Assembly (NCBI RefSeq): GCF_000143845.1
Contig: NC_014363.1
Coordinates: forward strand, 1,287,186-1,351,185
Source of the DNA: Olsenella uli DSM 7084
GTDB lineage: Bacteria; Actinomycetota; Coriobacteriia; Coriobacteriales; Atopobiaceae
Direction: 5' to 3'
DNA length: 64,000 nucleotides
The notes beneath the pieces are model-generated. The model was given only the letters and a program-made list of their open reading frames with translations, did no database searches and had not been told where the DNA came from. Positions 18,001-26,276 of the stretch are shown here, in pieces. A program made the translations under genes and the position numbers. Position 1 is the stretch's first letter. The number at the start of each line of letters is the position of its first letter.

Positions 18001-18449
18001 GCCGACGGCCAACGGCCCTCGCGCAGCAACGGGCGGTTGAGGTAGTCCTTGTCGGCGGAGGAGACGGCGGTGCCGTCGGCAACCGTCACGCTCCTCTCGG
18101 CGGCCTCGGTGTCCACCGTCGAGATGCGTACGGCCACCTGCTCGCCCGAAAGGCGCGCCAGCGCATCCACCGTACGAGAAGGCGCCAATGCCCCCACGCC
18201 GCCCACGGACGAGAGGCGACGCAGGTCGTCGTCCCCAAAGCCCAAAGTCGAGATCACACGCAGGTCCCACAGGTTGGTCCCGTCGTAGTAGCGGTCTGCC
18301 GCCAGGCGCATGTCCGGCCCGCTTGCCTGCAGCCCCGCGTAGAAGCCGCAGCCCAAGGCCACGATCCCCATGATCGCCAGGAAGCGTCCGAGCGAGCCCC
18401 GGACGCTGCGGAGGACCTCACGCGCGAAGGCGGAGCGCATCGCGAACAT
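15036..18449 (-). CDS. FtsX-like ABC permease with a ~300-residue coiled-coil insert
   Basis: 1137 residues. An N-terminal membrane segment (~23-42) and a MacB-type periplasmic-core-like domain lead into a long coiled coil (~260-565), rich in Gln/Ala/Leu/Asp, with near-copies such as YQEGLARY at ~334 and ~527. Then comes an FtsX domain with membrane spans (from ~593), a second extracellular domain, and a final FtsX block near the C-terminus. This layout fits large FtsX permeases that use ATP hydrolysis inside to drive work outside the membrane, such as lipid or peptide export or hydrolase activation. It begins 3 nt after the ATPase gene, so the pair is one operon. The substrate is unknown. 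Confidence 0.88.
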   Translation of the reverse strand: MFAMRSAFAREVLRSVRGSLGRFLAIMGIVALGCGFYAGLQASGPDMRLAADRYYDGTNLWDLRVISTLGFGDDDLRRLSSVGGVGALAPSRTVDALARLSGEQVAVRISTVDTEAAERSVTVADGTAVSSADKDYLNRPLLREGRWPSAADECVVSADATGDGGVGVGDAIEVLYGTDQLDELLEVRRFTVVGTVSSSNYPYTGNLGSTSLGSGKIEQYLYVSPSAFKEDAAYTEAYLKVTGADELASESDAYFDLVGRTKGAIEHREQELAAARQDDLKASAQRTLDEKVAQYESRHAETYGELDASKARLDDAQAEIDDGEAQLVAGEALYQEGLARYQGEKDAAEERLSQAQGQLDQARAQLDQERASWEVGVGQLLAATGATSLAEARSVLAAQLEQAAAGVTQGEDALEQLEAALATAQEQGDVAAQAQLQAQLDATRDQLGGLRAAQGQAADALAQADQLVAASQRLDAGQDQLDAGRDRLDGQRAAADTQLEDARAQLDAAAARLRSSRRELSEARERYQEGLARYEEGRAEADERFGEAWRQIQDAQAEIDGIERPDLYVLDRSQSEGAATYHADSERIDHIAQVFPFIFFLVAALVALTTMTRMIEDDRIQIGTYKALGYGTARIASKYLSYAALAAGVGAVVGIAVLTQALPHIIMSSYSIIYAVPRMALPLPVDASIAFSAGGLGVGVTLLATWFAVVSTLREAPATLMLPRAPKAGKRILLERIGALWRRLSFNWKVTFRNLFRYKRRFLMTVIGISGCTALLLVGFGLHDSIWDIIDRQFGPIVHYDTTIGLSGSANELDVSDVVSYLESAGGVNGIVRVQTENMQASGIAGTTSSAATGTTGVTVVVPQDSQEISRAVTLRDRVSGAEAAFGDDSVLLTEKLASLYGVGPGDKIVLFDQDDVGNPRGSGHELTVTGVVENYVGNLVYMGREAWSEVDPSTPVFGTVYASTACDEGLRQRISERLHDMTDVSTVIFSTETIATYRDMLSVVDLIVVVLIVSAAALAFIVLYNLTNINVEERIREIASLKVLGFTRGEVYAYVFREVALLAVIGDAFGMLLGIWLENFVITTAEVDYVMFGRTIHAPSFVYAFALTLAFTLLVLLIMRRKLDRVDMVESLKSVD

Positions 18450-18452
18450 GGG

Positions 18453-19154
18453 CTACCACTCGACGTCGAGCGCGTCGGCGGGACGGGCGTTGGTCTCGAT
18501 GAGCTGGGCACGCCCCTCTCGCACGTGGATGACGCGATCCGCTATCTGGGTGAAGGCCAGGTTGTGCGTCACGATCGCAACGGTGCGGCCGCTCTCTCGG
18601 CTGCTGTCCTGCAGGAGGCGCAGTATCTGCTTGCCCGTCCTGTAGTCGAGAGCCCCCGTGGGCTCGTCGCAGAGCAGGAGCTTGGGGTTCTTCGCCAGGG
18701 CGCGCGCGATGGCGACGCGCTGCTGCTCCCCACCCGAGAGCTGCGCGGGGAAGTTGTCCATGCGCCCCGCCAGGCCGACCTGGTCGAGCACCTCGGCGGC
18801 GGGGAGCGGATCCTGGCAGATCTGACTGGCGAGCTCCACGTTCTCGAGTGCGGTGAGATTCTGGACCAGGTTGTAGAACTGGAAGACGAACCCGATGTCA
18901 TGACGACGGTACTGGGTCAGCTCGCGCCCCCCCATCGCGCTCACGAGCGCGCCATCCAGGCGGATGTCGCCACTCGTGCACGAGTCCATGCCGCCCAGCA
19001 TGTTGAGGACCGTGGTCTTGCCCGCGCCGGACGGTCCCACGATGACCACGAGCTCGCCACGCTCTATGGCGAAGCTCATGCCGTCGACGGCATGGACCTC
19101 GACGTCACCCATCTGATAGGTCTTGCGAACGTCGGCGAACTCGACGAAGGGCAT
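18453..19154 (-). CDS. ABC transporter ATP-binding protein (MacB/LolD-like)
   Basis: 233 residues from the ATG at 19154 (AGGTGG 7 nt upstream). Walker [10 protein letters not shown], signature [15 protein letters not shown], Walker [13 protein letters not shown] and the H-loop IVTHN are all intact. The sequence type ([21 protein letters not shown]) is that of ATPases paired with FtsX/MacB permeases. It energises the permease encoded 3 nt downstream. A GntR gene lies 159 nt upstream on the same strand and may regulate it, which is a guess from position only. Confidence 0.93.
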   Translation of the reverse strand: MPFVEFADVRKTYQMGDVEVHAVDGMSFAIERGELVVIVGPSGAGKTTVLNMLGGMDSCTSGDIRLDGALVSAMGGRELTQYRRHDIGFVFQFYNLVQNLTALENVELASQICQDPLPAAEVLDQVGLAGRMDNFPAQLSGGEQQRVAIARALAKNPKLLLCDEPTGALDYRTGKQILRLLQDSSRESGRTVAIVTHNLAFTQIADRVIHVREGRAQLIETNARPADALDVEW

Positions 19155-19235
19155 GGAACACCACCTAGCTGAGAGGAACGCTTCCACCCCCATTGTGCCA
19201 CCAACGTCGACCGCGCGGGCAGGCGCGCCGCTCGG

Positions 19236-19269
19236 CGCCTCGCCCAAGGGGCCGAGCGTGGGCGAGGCG
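19236..19269 (-). terminator. Inverted repeat behind the GntR gene
   Basis: cgcctcgccc (19236-19245) pairs perfectly with gggcgaggcg (19260-19269) across a 14-nt loop. It lies just after the stop of the GntR gene and before the ABC ATPase start. No T-run follows, so it may be an inefficient terminator or only a structured spacer. Confidence 0.35.
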
Positions 19270-19270
19270 G

Positions 19271-19310
19271 CAACCAGTTCGGGGGACCGCCCCGACAACC
19301 AGTTCGGGGG
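19271..19310. repeat. 15-bp direct repeat pair
   Basis: caaccagttcggggg occurs at 19271-19285 and again at 19296-19310, separated by 10 nt, immediately after the GntR stop codon. Exact copies; no coding role. Confidence 0.7.
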
Positions 19311-19313
19311 CCC

Positions 19314-20045
19314 TTAGATTTCGAAGAGCGAGAGCGACCCCACGATGTAGTTGCGTCCGGTCATGAGCGGATGGCCGCACTCGTCGAGGAAGTTGGTGCG
19401 CTCGTAGAGGATGGGCTCCCCGGCACCGACCGAGAGCTCGCCCACCATCTCGCCACTTGCGCGCATCGCCTCGATGGTATGGAGGCTCGTCGCACCGGCA
19501 ACGTGACCACTCCGCCGCCTCACGAGGTCGAAGAGGGACACGTCGTTGAGGTCCTCCGCCAGCAGGAAGGCAAACTCCTCGGTCGCGGGAAAGAAGTTGT
19601 TCTCGAGCATCACGGGCACGCCGTCGGCCGTCCGCACGCGCCGCACGCTGATGATGGAACTCCCCTCGGCAAGGCCCAGCGCCTCGAGCTCCGCGGGCCG
19701 CGCCTCGATGGTCTCGACGCTCACGACACGCGCACCGGGCTCACGGCCGTCATCGCGGCAGACGTCCGTGAAGCTCTTGTTCGAGCTGGGCTGCCAGATC
19801 TTGCGCGCGAGCTTGGGCGGGTTCACGTAGGTGCCCTTGCCCTGCTTCTTGGTCAGATGCCCGGAGGCCGCCAGCTCCTCGACGGCGCGGCGCACCGTGA
19901 TGCGGCTGACCGAGTAGATGGCCGAGAGCTCCGCCTCCGAGGGGATCTTGTGGTTGGGGGCATAGACACCGGCGTCTATCGCCTTCTTGAGGTCATCCAT
20001 CACCTGCTGGTAGAGCGGGATGAGAGACTTCTCCGACAGCTTCAT
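19314..20045 (-). CDS. GntR-family transcriptional regulator (HutC/UTRA subfamily)
   Basis: 243 residues. The N-terminal winged helix-turn-helix shows the standard IPLYQQVMDDLKKAI, KIPSEAELSAIYSVSRITV and GTYV elements within residues 1-75. The C-terminal ~165 residues fit a UTRA effector-binding domain, ending YIVGSLSLFEI. Regulators of this type usually answer to sugar phosphates or amino-acid derivatives. I chose the ATG at 20045 (GGGAAGG upstream), which removes 18 residues with no family similarity from the longest frame. It sits upstream of the ABC/FtsX pair on the same strand. Confidence 0.9.
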   Translation of the reverse strand: MKLSEKSLIPLYQQVMDDLKKAIDAGVYAPNHKIPSEAELSAIYSVSRITVRRAVEELAASGHLTKKQGKGTYVNPPKLARKIWQPSSNKSFTDVCRDDGREPGARVVSVETIEARPAELEALGLAEGSSIISVRRVRTADGVPVMLENNFFPATEEFAFLLAEDLNDVSLFDLVRRRSGHVAGATSLHTIEAMRASGEMVGELSVGAGEPILYERTNFLDECGHPLMTGRNYIVGSLSLFEI

Positions 20046-20549
20046 ACGCGCAAGCCTTCCCAACGCGGCACAGTCCCTGCGCCTTGGCGCCCAGGTCATC
20101 GGTGCCCAGACTGCTGGCGCCCGGGTCGTCGATGGCCGAGCCGTTGTGATGCACAGGTCACTGGATTCCAGGTCGGAGCAAGTGTAGCACGGGGCACGCC
20201 GGGGGCAGGCCGTCCGGTCCGACGGGGGAGCCTCCCCCTCTCGACCGAACTTCGCGCATCGAACGAGTCTCGCGCCTCGATCGTCCCCCGTACGTCATCC
20301 GGATCTCGCACATCCTTCCCCGCTGCCCACTCTGCGGAATCGTATGGATGGGAGAAGAACTCGTGTGAGTGAATATCGAAAGCCTGCTCACAAAAGTCCC
20401 CCTCCGACCCGCTGAGAACTCGAGAACGGACACGAGGAAAGCTTCTGTGAAAATTTTTAACGTTCTGGATTGAGCCACGCAGCGCCGCAGAGAGCGAGGG
20501 CGGCAGACAAGATCCCAGCATCCGAAACCACAGGGGGTTCTGACCGAAA
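20046..20549. other. Long intergenic region upstream of the GntR gene
   Basis: 504 bp with no convincing gene. Part is AT-rich (aaaatttttaa near 20452-20462), unlike the flanks. A TACACT hexamer on the minus strand about 130 nt before the GntR start could be a -10 box. Open frames here lack family similarity or ribosome sites. Confidence 0.4.
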
Positions 20550-20801
20550 CTACCGCACATCCTCGTCTTGCATCGAGCCCTTGCCATCACGTCGCGCGTC
20601 ACGACGAAGTCCGATCCCCGTGTACAGGAGGGCCACGCCGACGAGCGCCGCGACGGTCCAGGCAACCGTGGCAGCCCAGCCAGACTCTGCCGAGTTGACG
20701 AGCCCCACGAATGACACCACGGTCACACAGAGGCCTGCCAATGTGAAGGGCCATGCCGATCGAGCCGAACCGGAGGAACCCCTGCCCACATCCCTTGTCA
20801 A
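20550..20801 (-). CDS. Small two-span membrane protein, unknown function
   Basis: 83 residues. Two hydrophobic stretches are visible (about 18-36 and 43-62, the second VAWTVAALVGVALLYTGIG), followed by an Arg-rich cytosolic-type tail (LRRDARRDGKG). Positive charge after the second span fits both ends inside. I recognise no family. The gene stands alone next to a repeat tract at 20794-20842, which covers its putative start region, so the start is uncertain. Confidence 0.5.
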   Translation of the reverse strand: MTRDVGRGSSGSARSAWPFTLAGLCVTVVSFVGLVNSAESGWAATVAWTVAALVGVALLYTGIGLRRDARRDGKGSMQDEDVR

Positions 20802-20842
20802 AACTGCCCCCTGTTGTCACCTGGCACAAGTCACCTGGCACA
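20794..20842. repeat. Direct repeats of gtcacctggcaca
   Basis: The 13-mer gtcacctggcaca occurs at 20816-20828 and 20830-20842, preceded by an AT-spaced tract ttgtcaaaactgcccc at 20795-20810. The composition suggests a dispersed intergenic repeat rather than coding sequence. Confidence 0.55.
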
Positions 20843-20923
20843 CGATCCCATACGGGGAAGTATGCCCCTTGAGGCGTCTATGGCCACCAACGCTGCCAAA
20901 GACTGCTCAAGAAACCCACCGCT

Positions 20924-20936
20924 GGGGACCGTCCCC
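20924..20936. repeat. Perfect 13-bp palindrome ggggaccgtcccc
   Basis: ggggac-c-gtcccc is a perfect inverted repeat about 40 nt past the YolD-like stop. It may be part of a repetitive intergenic element or a protein-binding site. Confidence 0.45.
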
Positions 20937-20977
20937 GAGGGGCGCCGCGCTTTGGACTGCTCGCCACGCCAGTCATG

Positions 20978-21361
20978 TCAGAGCCGCTCGAGCTCACGGA
21001 TGGCATCAAAGCGCAGCGGCCGTCCCACGAGGTGCAGGAGGGAGTCCGAGGCGGACACCTTGGTCACGCAGCCCACGGTCTCCTCGTAGTGGTCGTCCAC
21101 ATAATGCGTAACGCGCACCATGTCTCCGGGGGCGAGGGCGGCCATTTCACGCGAGAGCTCTTCCATCTGGTTCTCGGTCAGATCGGCGCGGGGCTGCACG
21201 AGCTGTGCCCGCTCGCGCTCGCGCAGGGCCTGCCGAAAGCCCCTGAGCGGCTCGAACGGGATGAATATCTTCGCCCGTTCGCTTACGGGCATGTGCGGCC
21301 GCGGCGTCCCTGACCCGCTGGAACCTACGCCCGGCCGAGCTGTGCCTTCGCTACATCCCAC
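20978..21361 (-). CDS. YolD-like protein
   Basis: 127 residues. The segment RAKIFIPFEPLRGFRQALRERE (around 29-50) is characteristic of the YolD-like family, small proteins often encoded beside Y-family polymerases of the UvrX type. The ORF starts at a GTG 5 nt after the polymerase stop with GGGGAG upstream, so translation is probably coupled. An internal ATG at 21292 would drop a Gly/Pro-rich leader and is an alternative start. Role inferred from context: partner or regulator of the polymerase. Confidence 0.8.
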   Translation of the reverse strand: MGCSEGTARPGVGSSGSGTPRPHMPVSERAKIFIPFEPLRGFRQALRERERAQLVQPRADLTENQMEELSREMAALAPGDMVRVTHYVDDHYEETVGCVTKVSASDSLLHLVGRPLRFDAIRELERL

Positions 21362-21366
21362 TGCGG

Positions 21367-22749
21367 CTACTCCCCACTGCGATGGCCCCCTATCTGCGCG
21401 TTCCTTTCGCGAGCCGTGGCGTCGGGAAGCAGGTCAATGCCTCTGAGCAGCGCGTTTCTACCAAACTTGTGTCGCACCGCCCCAATGGCGTCCTGACGGC
21501 GGCGCTCGCGCGCCTGCTCGGCGGCATCCGAGAAGAGGCTGCCCTGCAGACCTGGGGCATCCTCCTCCATGACGCCACCCAGGGTCACGTTCAGGCGATG
21601 GATGGGTCGCGTGCCAAGGGCGACGCGGGAAAACAGTGGTTCGAGCTCGGCCATGATGGCCGCGCGGGAGTTGGTGGGAGCCACGAAGGACGCGCCACCG
21701 GACTCCATGAACTCGCCCCGGCTCGCCCGTCGCCCATGCTCGCCCGCCCGCCCCTCGGACGTGTTGGCAACGCGCGAGAGGTCCGCCTTCTCCCGGGCCG
21801 TCGCACGATAGCCGATGCCGATGGCCAGCGACGACGCCAGGCGCCCCTGGTCGACCAGCTCCTGTATCAGGGCGTCGCACATCTCCTTTGCCACGAGCAG
21901 GCCACCCTCGTAGTCGTAGTCACGACCCAGCACCTGGCTGTTCGCGATCGAGCGGGAACGCGGGCGATACGCCTTGATGTCCGCGATGGTCACGGGCTCC
22001 CGACCCCAGGCGTGGTCTATCAGGATCTCCGCATCGACGCCGAAGACGCGAAAGAGCGGGTCCTGTGGGTACAGGGCCAGCTGGCCCATCGTATGGATGC
22101 CCAGCTCGGCCAGGCGCCGGGCCGTGCCCGCCCCCACACGCCAGAAGTCCGTGATGGGACGATGGCACCAGAGCGTCTCCTTGTAGCGGTCCTCGTCCAG
22201 CTCCCCGAAGAAGCCGGGGCTGTGCTTGGCCGTGATGTCGAGCGCGACCTTGGCCAGGTAGAGGTTGGGCCCTAGGCCGCAGGTCGCCGGGACGCCCGTG
22301 GATGCGACCACGTCCTGCCGTATGCGCTCCCCCAGCTCGCGGGCATCGCAGCCATAGAGGTCGAGATAGCCCGTCACGTCCATGAACGCCTCGTCGATGG
22401 AGTAGACGTGTATGTCGTCTGCAGCGACATAGCGCAGGTACACGCCGTAGATGTCCGCCGAGCGCTCGATGTAGGCCCTCATGCGGGGGACCGCGACGAC
22501 AGTATGCCGGAGCAGGCCGTCGGGGATCTCGAACAGGCGGCAGCGGTTGCGGACGCCCTTCCCCTTAAGCGAGGGCGACACCGCCAGGCAGATGGTCTTC
22601 TTGGTGCGCGACAGGTCGGCAACCACGAGGTCCGTGGTCATGGGATCGAGCCCCCGCTCCACGCACTCGACCGAGGCGTAGAAGCTCTTGAGGTCTATGA
22701 CCAGGTACTGTCGCGGCCTTGCCGCGGGTGCTGGCCTTGCCGCAGGCAC
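21367..22749 (-). CDS. Y-family DNA polymerase (UmuC/UvrX-like)
   Basis: 460 residues. The catalytic palm motifs are present: YLVIDLKSFYASVEC at ~15-29 with the first metal-binding Asp, and YSIDEAFMDV at ~116-125 with the Asp-Glu pair. A helix-hairpin-helix-like stretch and the little-finger region follow, broken by a hydrophilic insert around residues 325-350. It synthesises across DNA lesions with low fidelity. The GTG start at 22749 lies 9 nt after the DJ-1 stop, with AGGA upstream. It is the middle gene of a DJ-1 / polymerase / YolD operon. Confidence 0.92.
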   Translation of the reverse strand: MPAARPAPAARPRQYLVIDLKSFYASVECVERGLDPMTTDLVVADLSRTKKTICLAVSPSLKGKGVRNRCRLFEIPDGLLRHTVVAVPRMRAYIERSADIYGVYLRYVAADDIHVYSIDEAFMDVTGYLDLYGCDARELGERIRQDVVASTGVPATCGLGPNLYLAKVALDITAKHSPGFFGELDEDRYKETLWCHRPITDFWRVGAGTARRLAELGIHTMGQLALYPQDPLFRVFGVDAEILIDHAWGREPVTIADIKAYRPRSRSIANSQVLGRDYDYEGGLLVAKEMCDALIQELVDQGRLASSLAIGIGYRATAREKADLSRVANTSEGRAGEHGRRASRGEFMESGGASFVAPTNSRAAIMAELEPLFSRVALGTRPIHRLNVTLGGVMEEDAPGLQGSLFSDAAEQARERRRQDAIGAVRHKFGRNALLRGIDLLPDATARERNAQIGGHRSGE

Positions 22750-22758
22750 CGCCGCATC

Positions 22759-23340
22759 CTAGCGGGTATAGACGATCTGGTCCCCGCAGGCCCGCACGGC
22801 ATCGCCACCCAGGATGCGGCGGACCAGGGTCAGGCCCAGCTCGATGCAGGTACCCAGTCCCTGGCTGGTGACGAGGTTGCCGTCCTCCACGACGGCGTCT
22901 TGCGACACGGTGGCGCCATGGTCTGCCAGCACGCCCTGGAAGCCAGGGTTGGCGGTGGCGCGCCTGCCCTCGAGCAGGCCAAGTTCGGCCAGGATGGAGG
23001 GTGCGGCACACACGGCGGCCACGGTCCTGCCGGACGCGACGAAGGAGCTTGCGGCCTCGCAGAGTGGCTTGCAGGCACGCAGGTTCTTGGTTCCCGGCAT
23101 GCCACCTGGCAAGAACAGCAGGTCGTAGGAATCGAAGCTGAAGTCCTCGTCCGTCAGGGAACGGTCGCAAACCACAGTCGCCTCATGGCTCGAGACGACG
23201 GCGAGGTTGTCCGTGATGGACACCTTGTCGCAGGGGATGCCGGAGCGGTACAGCAGGTCGCATACGACCAGCGCCTCGCACTCCTCGAGACCGTCGGCGA
23301 AGAAGGCTGCGACGCGCGTTGTGGTGGCTTGCTTGAACAT
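22759..23340 (-). CDS. DJ-1/PfpI family protein
   Basis: 193 residues. The nucleophile elbow is VCAAPS near residue 110, and the conserved acidic residue lies in DGLEECEAL near residue 16, both typical of DJ-1/ThiJ proteins (YajL-like). Members act as oxidative-stress proteins, glyoxalases or deglycases; which applies here is not decidable. GGGAG lies 7 nt before the ATG. It heads the operon with the Y-family polymerase, which suggests expression under damage or oxidative stress. Confidence 0.88.
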   Translation of the reverse strand: MFKQATTTRVAAFFADGLEECEALVVCDLLYRSGIPCDKVSITDNLAVVSSHEATVVCDRSLTDEDFSFDSYDLLFLPGGMPGTKNLRACKPLCEAASSFVASGRTVAAVCAAPSILAELGLLEGRRATANPGFQGVLADHGATVSQDAVVEDGNLVTSQGLGTCIELGLTLVRRILGGDAVRACGDQIVYTR

Positions 23341-23387
23341 GGCGCTCTCCCATCCGTCCGTGCCGCAGGCAAGGCGGCGCGCTTCCC

Positions 23388-23415
23388 TTGACTAGATGCA
23401 GAACAAGTGTACTAC
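23388..23415 (+). promoter_or_regulatory. Possible promoter of the lactate permease gene
   Basis: TTGACT (23388-23393) and TACTAC (23410-23415) are 16 nt apart in the divergent region between the DJ-1 and permease genes. The implied leader is ~240 nt long. The stretch 23341-23659 holds no gene. Confidence 0.35.
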
Positions 23416-23659
23416 ATCAGACGATCACGGGCGAGCCAAACGCCTCCCGCTCTCGGCCTTCTCCCTCGACCACGGGAAGGCTGCCCGACACGGTCGCCGA
23501 TGGCGCTGGCCGGCCACGGTTCACCTGGTATTCAAAGGATCTTCAGTTTGCGGAGAAGAACCTGCATCCCTCTCGCCCACACGCCCCCAACGAGGGATAA
23601 TGGGTGTCGAAGCCACGGCCGCCGCGCCAGGCCGCACCCGCCACCACAAGGAGGCCACC

Positions 23660-25243
23660 ATGGGTCAGCTGCTCCTGATGTTCGTGCTCGCACTGCTCCC
23701 GATCATCTGGTTGGTCATCGCGCTTTGCGTGCTTGGGCTGGAGGCCCACCGGGCCAGCCTGGGCGCCCTCGCCACCTGCGCCATACTGGCGGCTGCGGTG
23801 TGGGGGATGCCGGTCCCCGACCTCGCGACGGCCGCGCTCGAGGGCGTCCTCATGGCCCTGTGGCCCATAGTCATCGTCATCGTCGCTGCGGTGTTCACCT
23901 ACAACCTCACCGTGCACACCGGGGCCATGGAGACGATCAAGGGGATGCTGACCTCGGTATCCGCCGACCGGCGCGTGCTGGTCCTGCTCATAGGCTGGTG
24001 CTTTGGCGGCTTCCTCGAGGGCATGGCGGGCTTCGGCACCGCCGTCGCCATTCCCGCCTCCATGCTCATGGCGCTGGGCTTCGACCCCCTGCTCGCCATC
24101 CTCTCGTGCCTGCTCGCCAATGGCGTCCCCACGATGTTCGGCTCCATCGGGATTCCCACCACCACGCTCGCAAGCATCACGGGGCTCGATCCAGTGCGCC
24201 TGGCCGTCACCCAGGCCCTACAGGTGGCCCCATTCGTAATCGTCACGCCCATACTCATGGTCATGCTGGTGGGAGGTGGCGCTAGGGCGCTCAGGGGGGT
24301 CCTGCCCATCACGCTGGCCGCTGGCATCTCCGTCTCGCTGTCCGAGGTCGTGGCAGCTCAGTTCGTCGGAGCCGACCTCCCCATGGTCGTCGCCGCCGTG
24401 GTGTCGCTCGGCGTCACCTTCCTCATCGCGCTCAGGTCCAACGCAGAGGTGCCTGCCGCATATGCCCTCGCAGGAGGGGACGAGACGGGCGGCGAGGGGG
24501 CGGGCGGCGAGGCAGCCCCCGCAAACGGCAGCGCAGGCGTCGGTGAGGCCCTCAGGGCGTGGTGCCCCTTCCTCCTGATCTTTATGGTGCTGGTGCTGAC
24601 CTCGAAGCTCGTCCCCTTCGTCCACGAGCCGCTTTCCGCCCTCAGGAGCACGGTCAACGTCTATTCCGGCGACCCCGAGGCCACCCTGACCTTCTCCTGG
24701 GTCAACACCCCCGGCGTGCTGATCCTGGCCTGCGGCTTCGTGGGAGGACTGGTGCAGGGCTGCCCGCCTGCGGACATGGCTCGCGTGCTGGTGGCGACGA
24801 TCCGACAGATGTCCAAGACCATCGCCACGATGCTCTGCGTCCTGGCCTGTGCCAAGGTCATGGGCTACTCGGGCATGATCGCCAGCGTCGCCGCCTTCTT
24901 CGTCGGCACCCTGGGCACCCTCTACCCGCTCGTCGCGCCCATCCTGGGGGCCCTCGGGACCTTCGTCACGGGGTCGGGCACCTCCTCCGAGGTGCTCTTT
25001 GGCACCGTCCAGGAGCAGGCCGCCGCATCGATCGATGCCGACCCCTATTGGCTGTGCGCGGCCAACTCCCTCGGCGTGTCCGCCGGCAAGATGCTCTCGC
25101 CCCAGAACATCGCCATCGGCACCGCCGCCTGTGGCCTGATCGGCAAGGACGGCGAGGTCATGGGCAGGATCGCCCGGTACGCCTTCGGATTCGTCGCCGC
25201 CATGGCGCTTTTCGTGTACGCAGGCGTACTGCTGGGGGCCTAG
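23660..25243 (+). CDS. lctP: L-lactate permease family transporter
   Basis: 527 residues with about 13 hydrophobic segments. Typical LctP elements include WCFGGFLEGMAGFGTAVAIP near residue 114 and GTGTSSE-like SGTSSEVLFG near 447. It imports L-lactate, or related 2-hydroxy acids, with protons. The ATG at 23660 has AAGGAGG 6 nt upstream; the reading frame is open further 5' but that part is not hydrophobic and has no family match. A hydrophilic Gly/Glu-rich cytosolic loop lies around 275-300. The stop is only 4 nt from that of the convergent DAHP synthase gene. Confidence 0.9.
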   Translation: MGQLLLMFVLALLPIIWLVIALCVLGLEAHRASLGALATCAILAAAVWGMPVPDLATAALEGVLMALWPIVIVIVAAVFTYNLTVHTGAMETIKGMLTSVSADRRVLVLLIGWCFGGFLEGMAGFGTAVAIPASMLMALGFDPLLAILSCLLANGVPTMFGSIGIPTTTLASITGLDPVRLAVTQALQVAPFVIVTPILMVMLVGGGARALRGVLPITLAAGISVSLSEVVAAQFVGADLPMVVAAVVSLGVTFLIALRSNAEVPAAYALAGGDETGGEGAGGEAAPANGSAGVGEALRAWCPFLLIFMVLVLTSKLVPFVHEPLSALRSTVNVYSGDPEATLTFSWVNTPGVLILACGFVGGLVQGCPPADMARVLVATIRQMSKTIATMLCVLACAKVMGYSGMIASVAAFFVGTLGTLYPLVAPILGALGTFVTGSGTSSEVLFGTVQEQAAASIDADPYWLCAANSLGVSAGKMLSPQNIAIGTAACGLIGKDGEVMGRIARYAFGFVAAMALFVYAGVLLGA

Positions 25244-25247
25244 ATCC

Positions 25248-26276
25248 CTACAGCCTTTCGGCCATCCCCCTGACCAGAAGCTCGGTCCTCTCCCAGCCGA
25301 TGCAGGCGTCCGTGATCGACTTGCCGAAGACGCCTCCGCCCACGGGCTGGGCACCGTCCTCGAGGTAGGACTCGACCATGAAGCCACGGAAGAGGCCTGC
25401 GATGCTCGTGGAGCGCCTCACGCTGTCGAGCACCTCGTTCACGATGCGGGTCTGCTCCAGTGGGCGCTTGCCCGAGTTGTCATGGTTGCAGTCGATGACC
25501 ACTGCGGGGCTCTCGTACATGTCGCGTGCGTAGCGCTCTGCAAGGCGCTCCAGGTACTCGTAGTGGTAGTTGGGGTAGTTGATGCCGTCGAGCCCTTGAT
25601 AGCCACGCAGGAGCGCATGGGCGAGGGCGTTGCCCGTGGTGGCGACCTCCCAGTTGCGGAAGATGAAGGTCTGCGGCGCCTGCGCGGCGTAGATGGAGTT
25701 GAGCATGACCGCAGTCGAGCCGCCGGTGGGGTTCTTCATGCCCACGGGCACGGGAATGCCGCTCGCCACCAGACGATGCCCCTGGTTCTCCACGGAACGC
25801 GCTCCCACGGCGACGTAGGAGAGGATGTCGACCAGGTACTGGTAGTTCTCGGGATAGAGCATCTCGTCCGCCGTGAACATGCCGGACTCCTCCACCACCC
25901 GCAGGTGCATGTGACGTATGGCGCGGACGCCCTCGAGCAGGTCGGGGGCACCCTCGGGATCGGGGTTGTGCAGCAGCCCCTTGTAGCCGGTGCCCCTGGT
26001 GCGCGGCTTGTTGGTATAGACGCGCGGGATGATCACGAGCTTCTCCGCGACTTCCTCCTGCAACCTCGCGAGACGAACCACGTAGTCGAGGACGGCGTCC
26101 TCGCGGTCGGCTGAGCAGGGTCCGATGACCAGCAGGCGCTTTGTGCTTTCACCCCTGATGATGCGGGCGACCTCTGCGTCGAAGGAGGCCTTGGAGGAGG
26201 TCGCGCCCGCGGGGAGCGGCATCTCCTCGCGTATCTCCTTGGGAATGGGTAGCTTCCTCTTGAACTCCATGGCCAT
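25248..26276 (-). CDS. aroG: 3-deoxy-7-phosphoheptulonate (DAHP) synthase, class I
   Basis: 342 residues, the normal length for the AroF/G/H type. It condenses phosphoenolpyruvate and erythrose 4-phosphate, the first step of the shikimate pathway. Family blocks are GPCSADREDAVLDYV near 57, RVYTNKPRTRGTGYKGL near 90, GMKNPTGG near 176 and DCNHDNSGKRP near 262. I chose the ATG at 26276 (GGGGG about 7 nt upstream); a second ATG two codons later is equally possible. No other aro gene is nearby. Which aromatic amino acid inhibits it cannot be told, hence the symbol is generic. Confidence 0.93.
   Translation of the reverse strand: MAMEFKRKLPIPKEIREEMPLPAGATSSKASFDAEVARIIRGESTKRLLVIGPCSADREDAVLDYVVRLARLQEEVAEKLVIIPRVYTNKPRTRGTGYKGLLHNPDPEGAPDLLEGVRAIRHMHLRVVEESGMFTADEMLYPENYQYLVDILSYVAVGARSVENQGHRLVASGIPVPVGMKNPTGGSTAVMLNSIYAAQAPQTFIFRNWEVATTGNALAHALLRGYQGLDGINYPNYHYEYLERLAERYARDMYESPAVVIDCNHDNSGKRPLEQTRIVNEVLDSVRRSTSIAGLFRGFMVESYLEDGAQPVGGGVFGKSITDACIGWERTELLVRGMAERL

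Noticed and set aside
20096-20665. 189-codon minus-strand frame upstream of the GntR gene
   Set aside because: Crosses an AT-rich tract, overlaps the small membrane protein and shows no family features.
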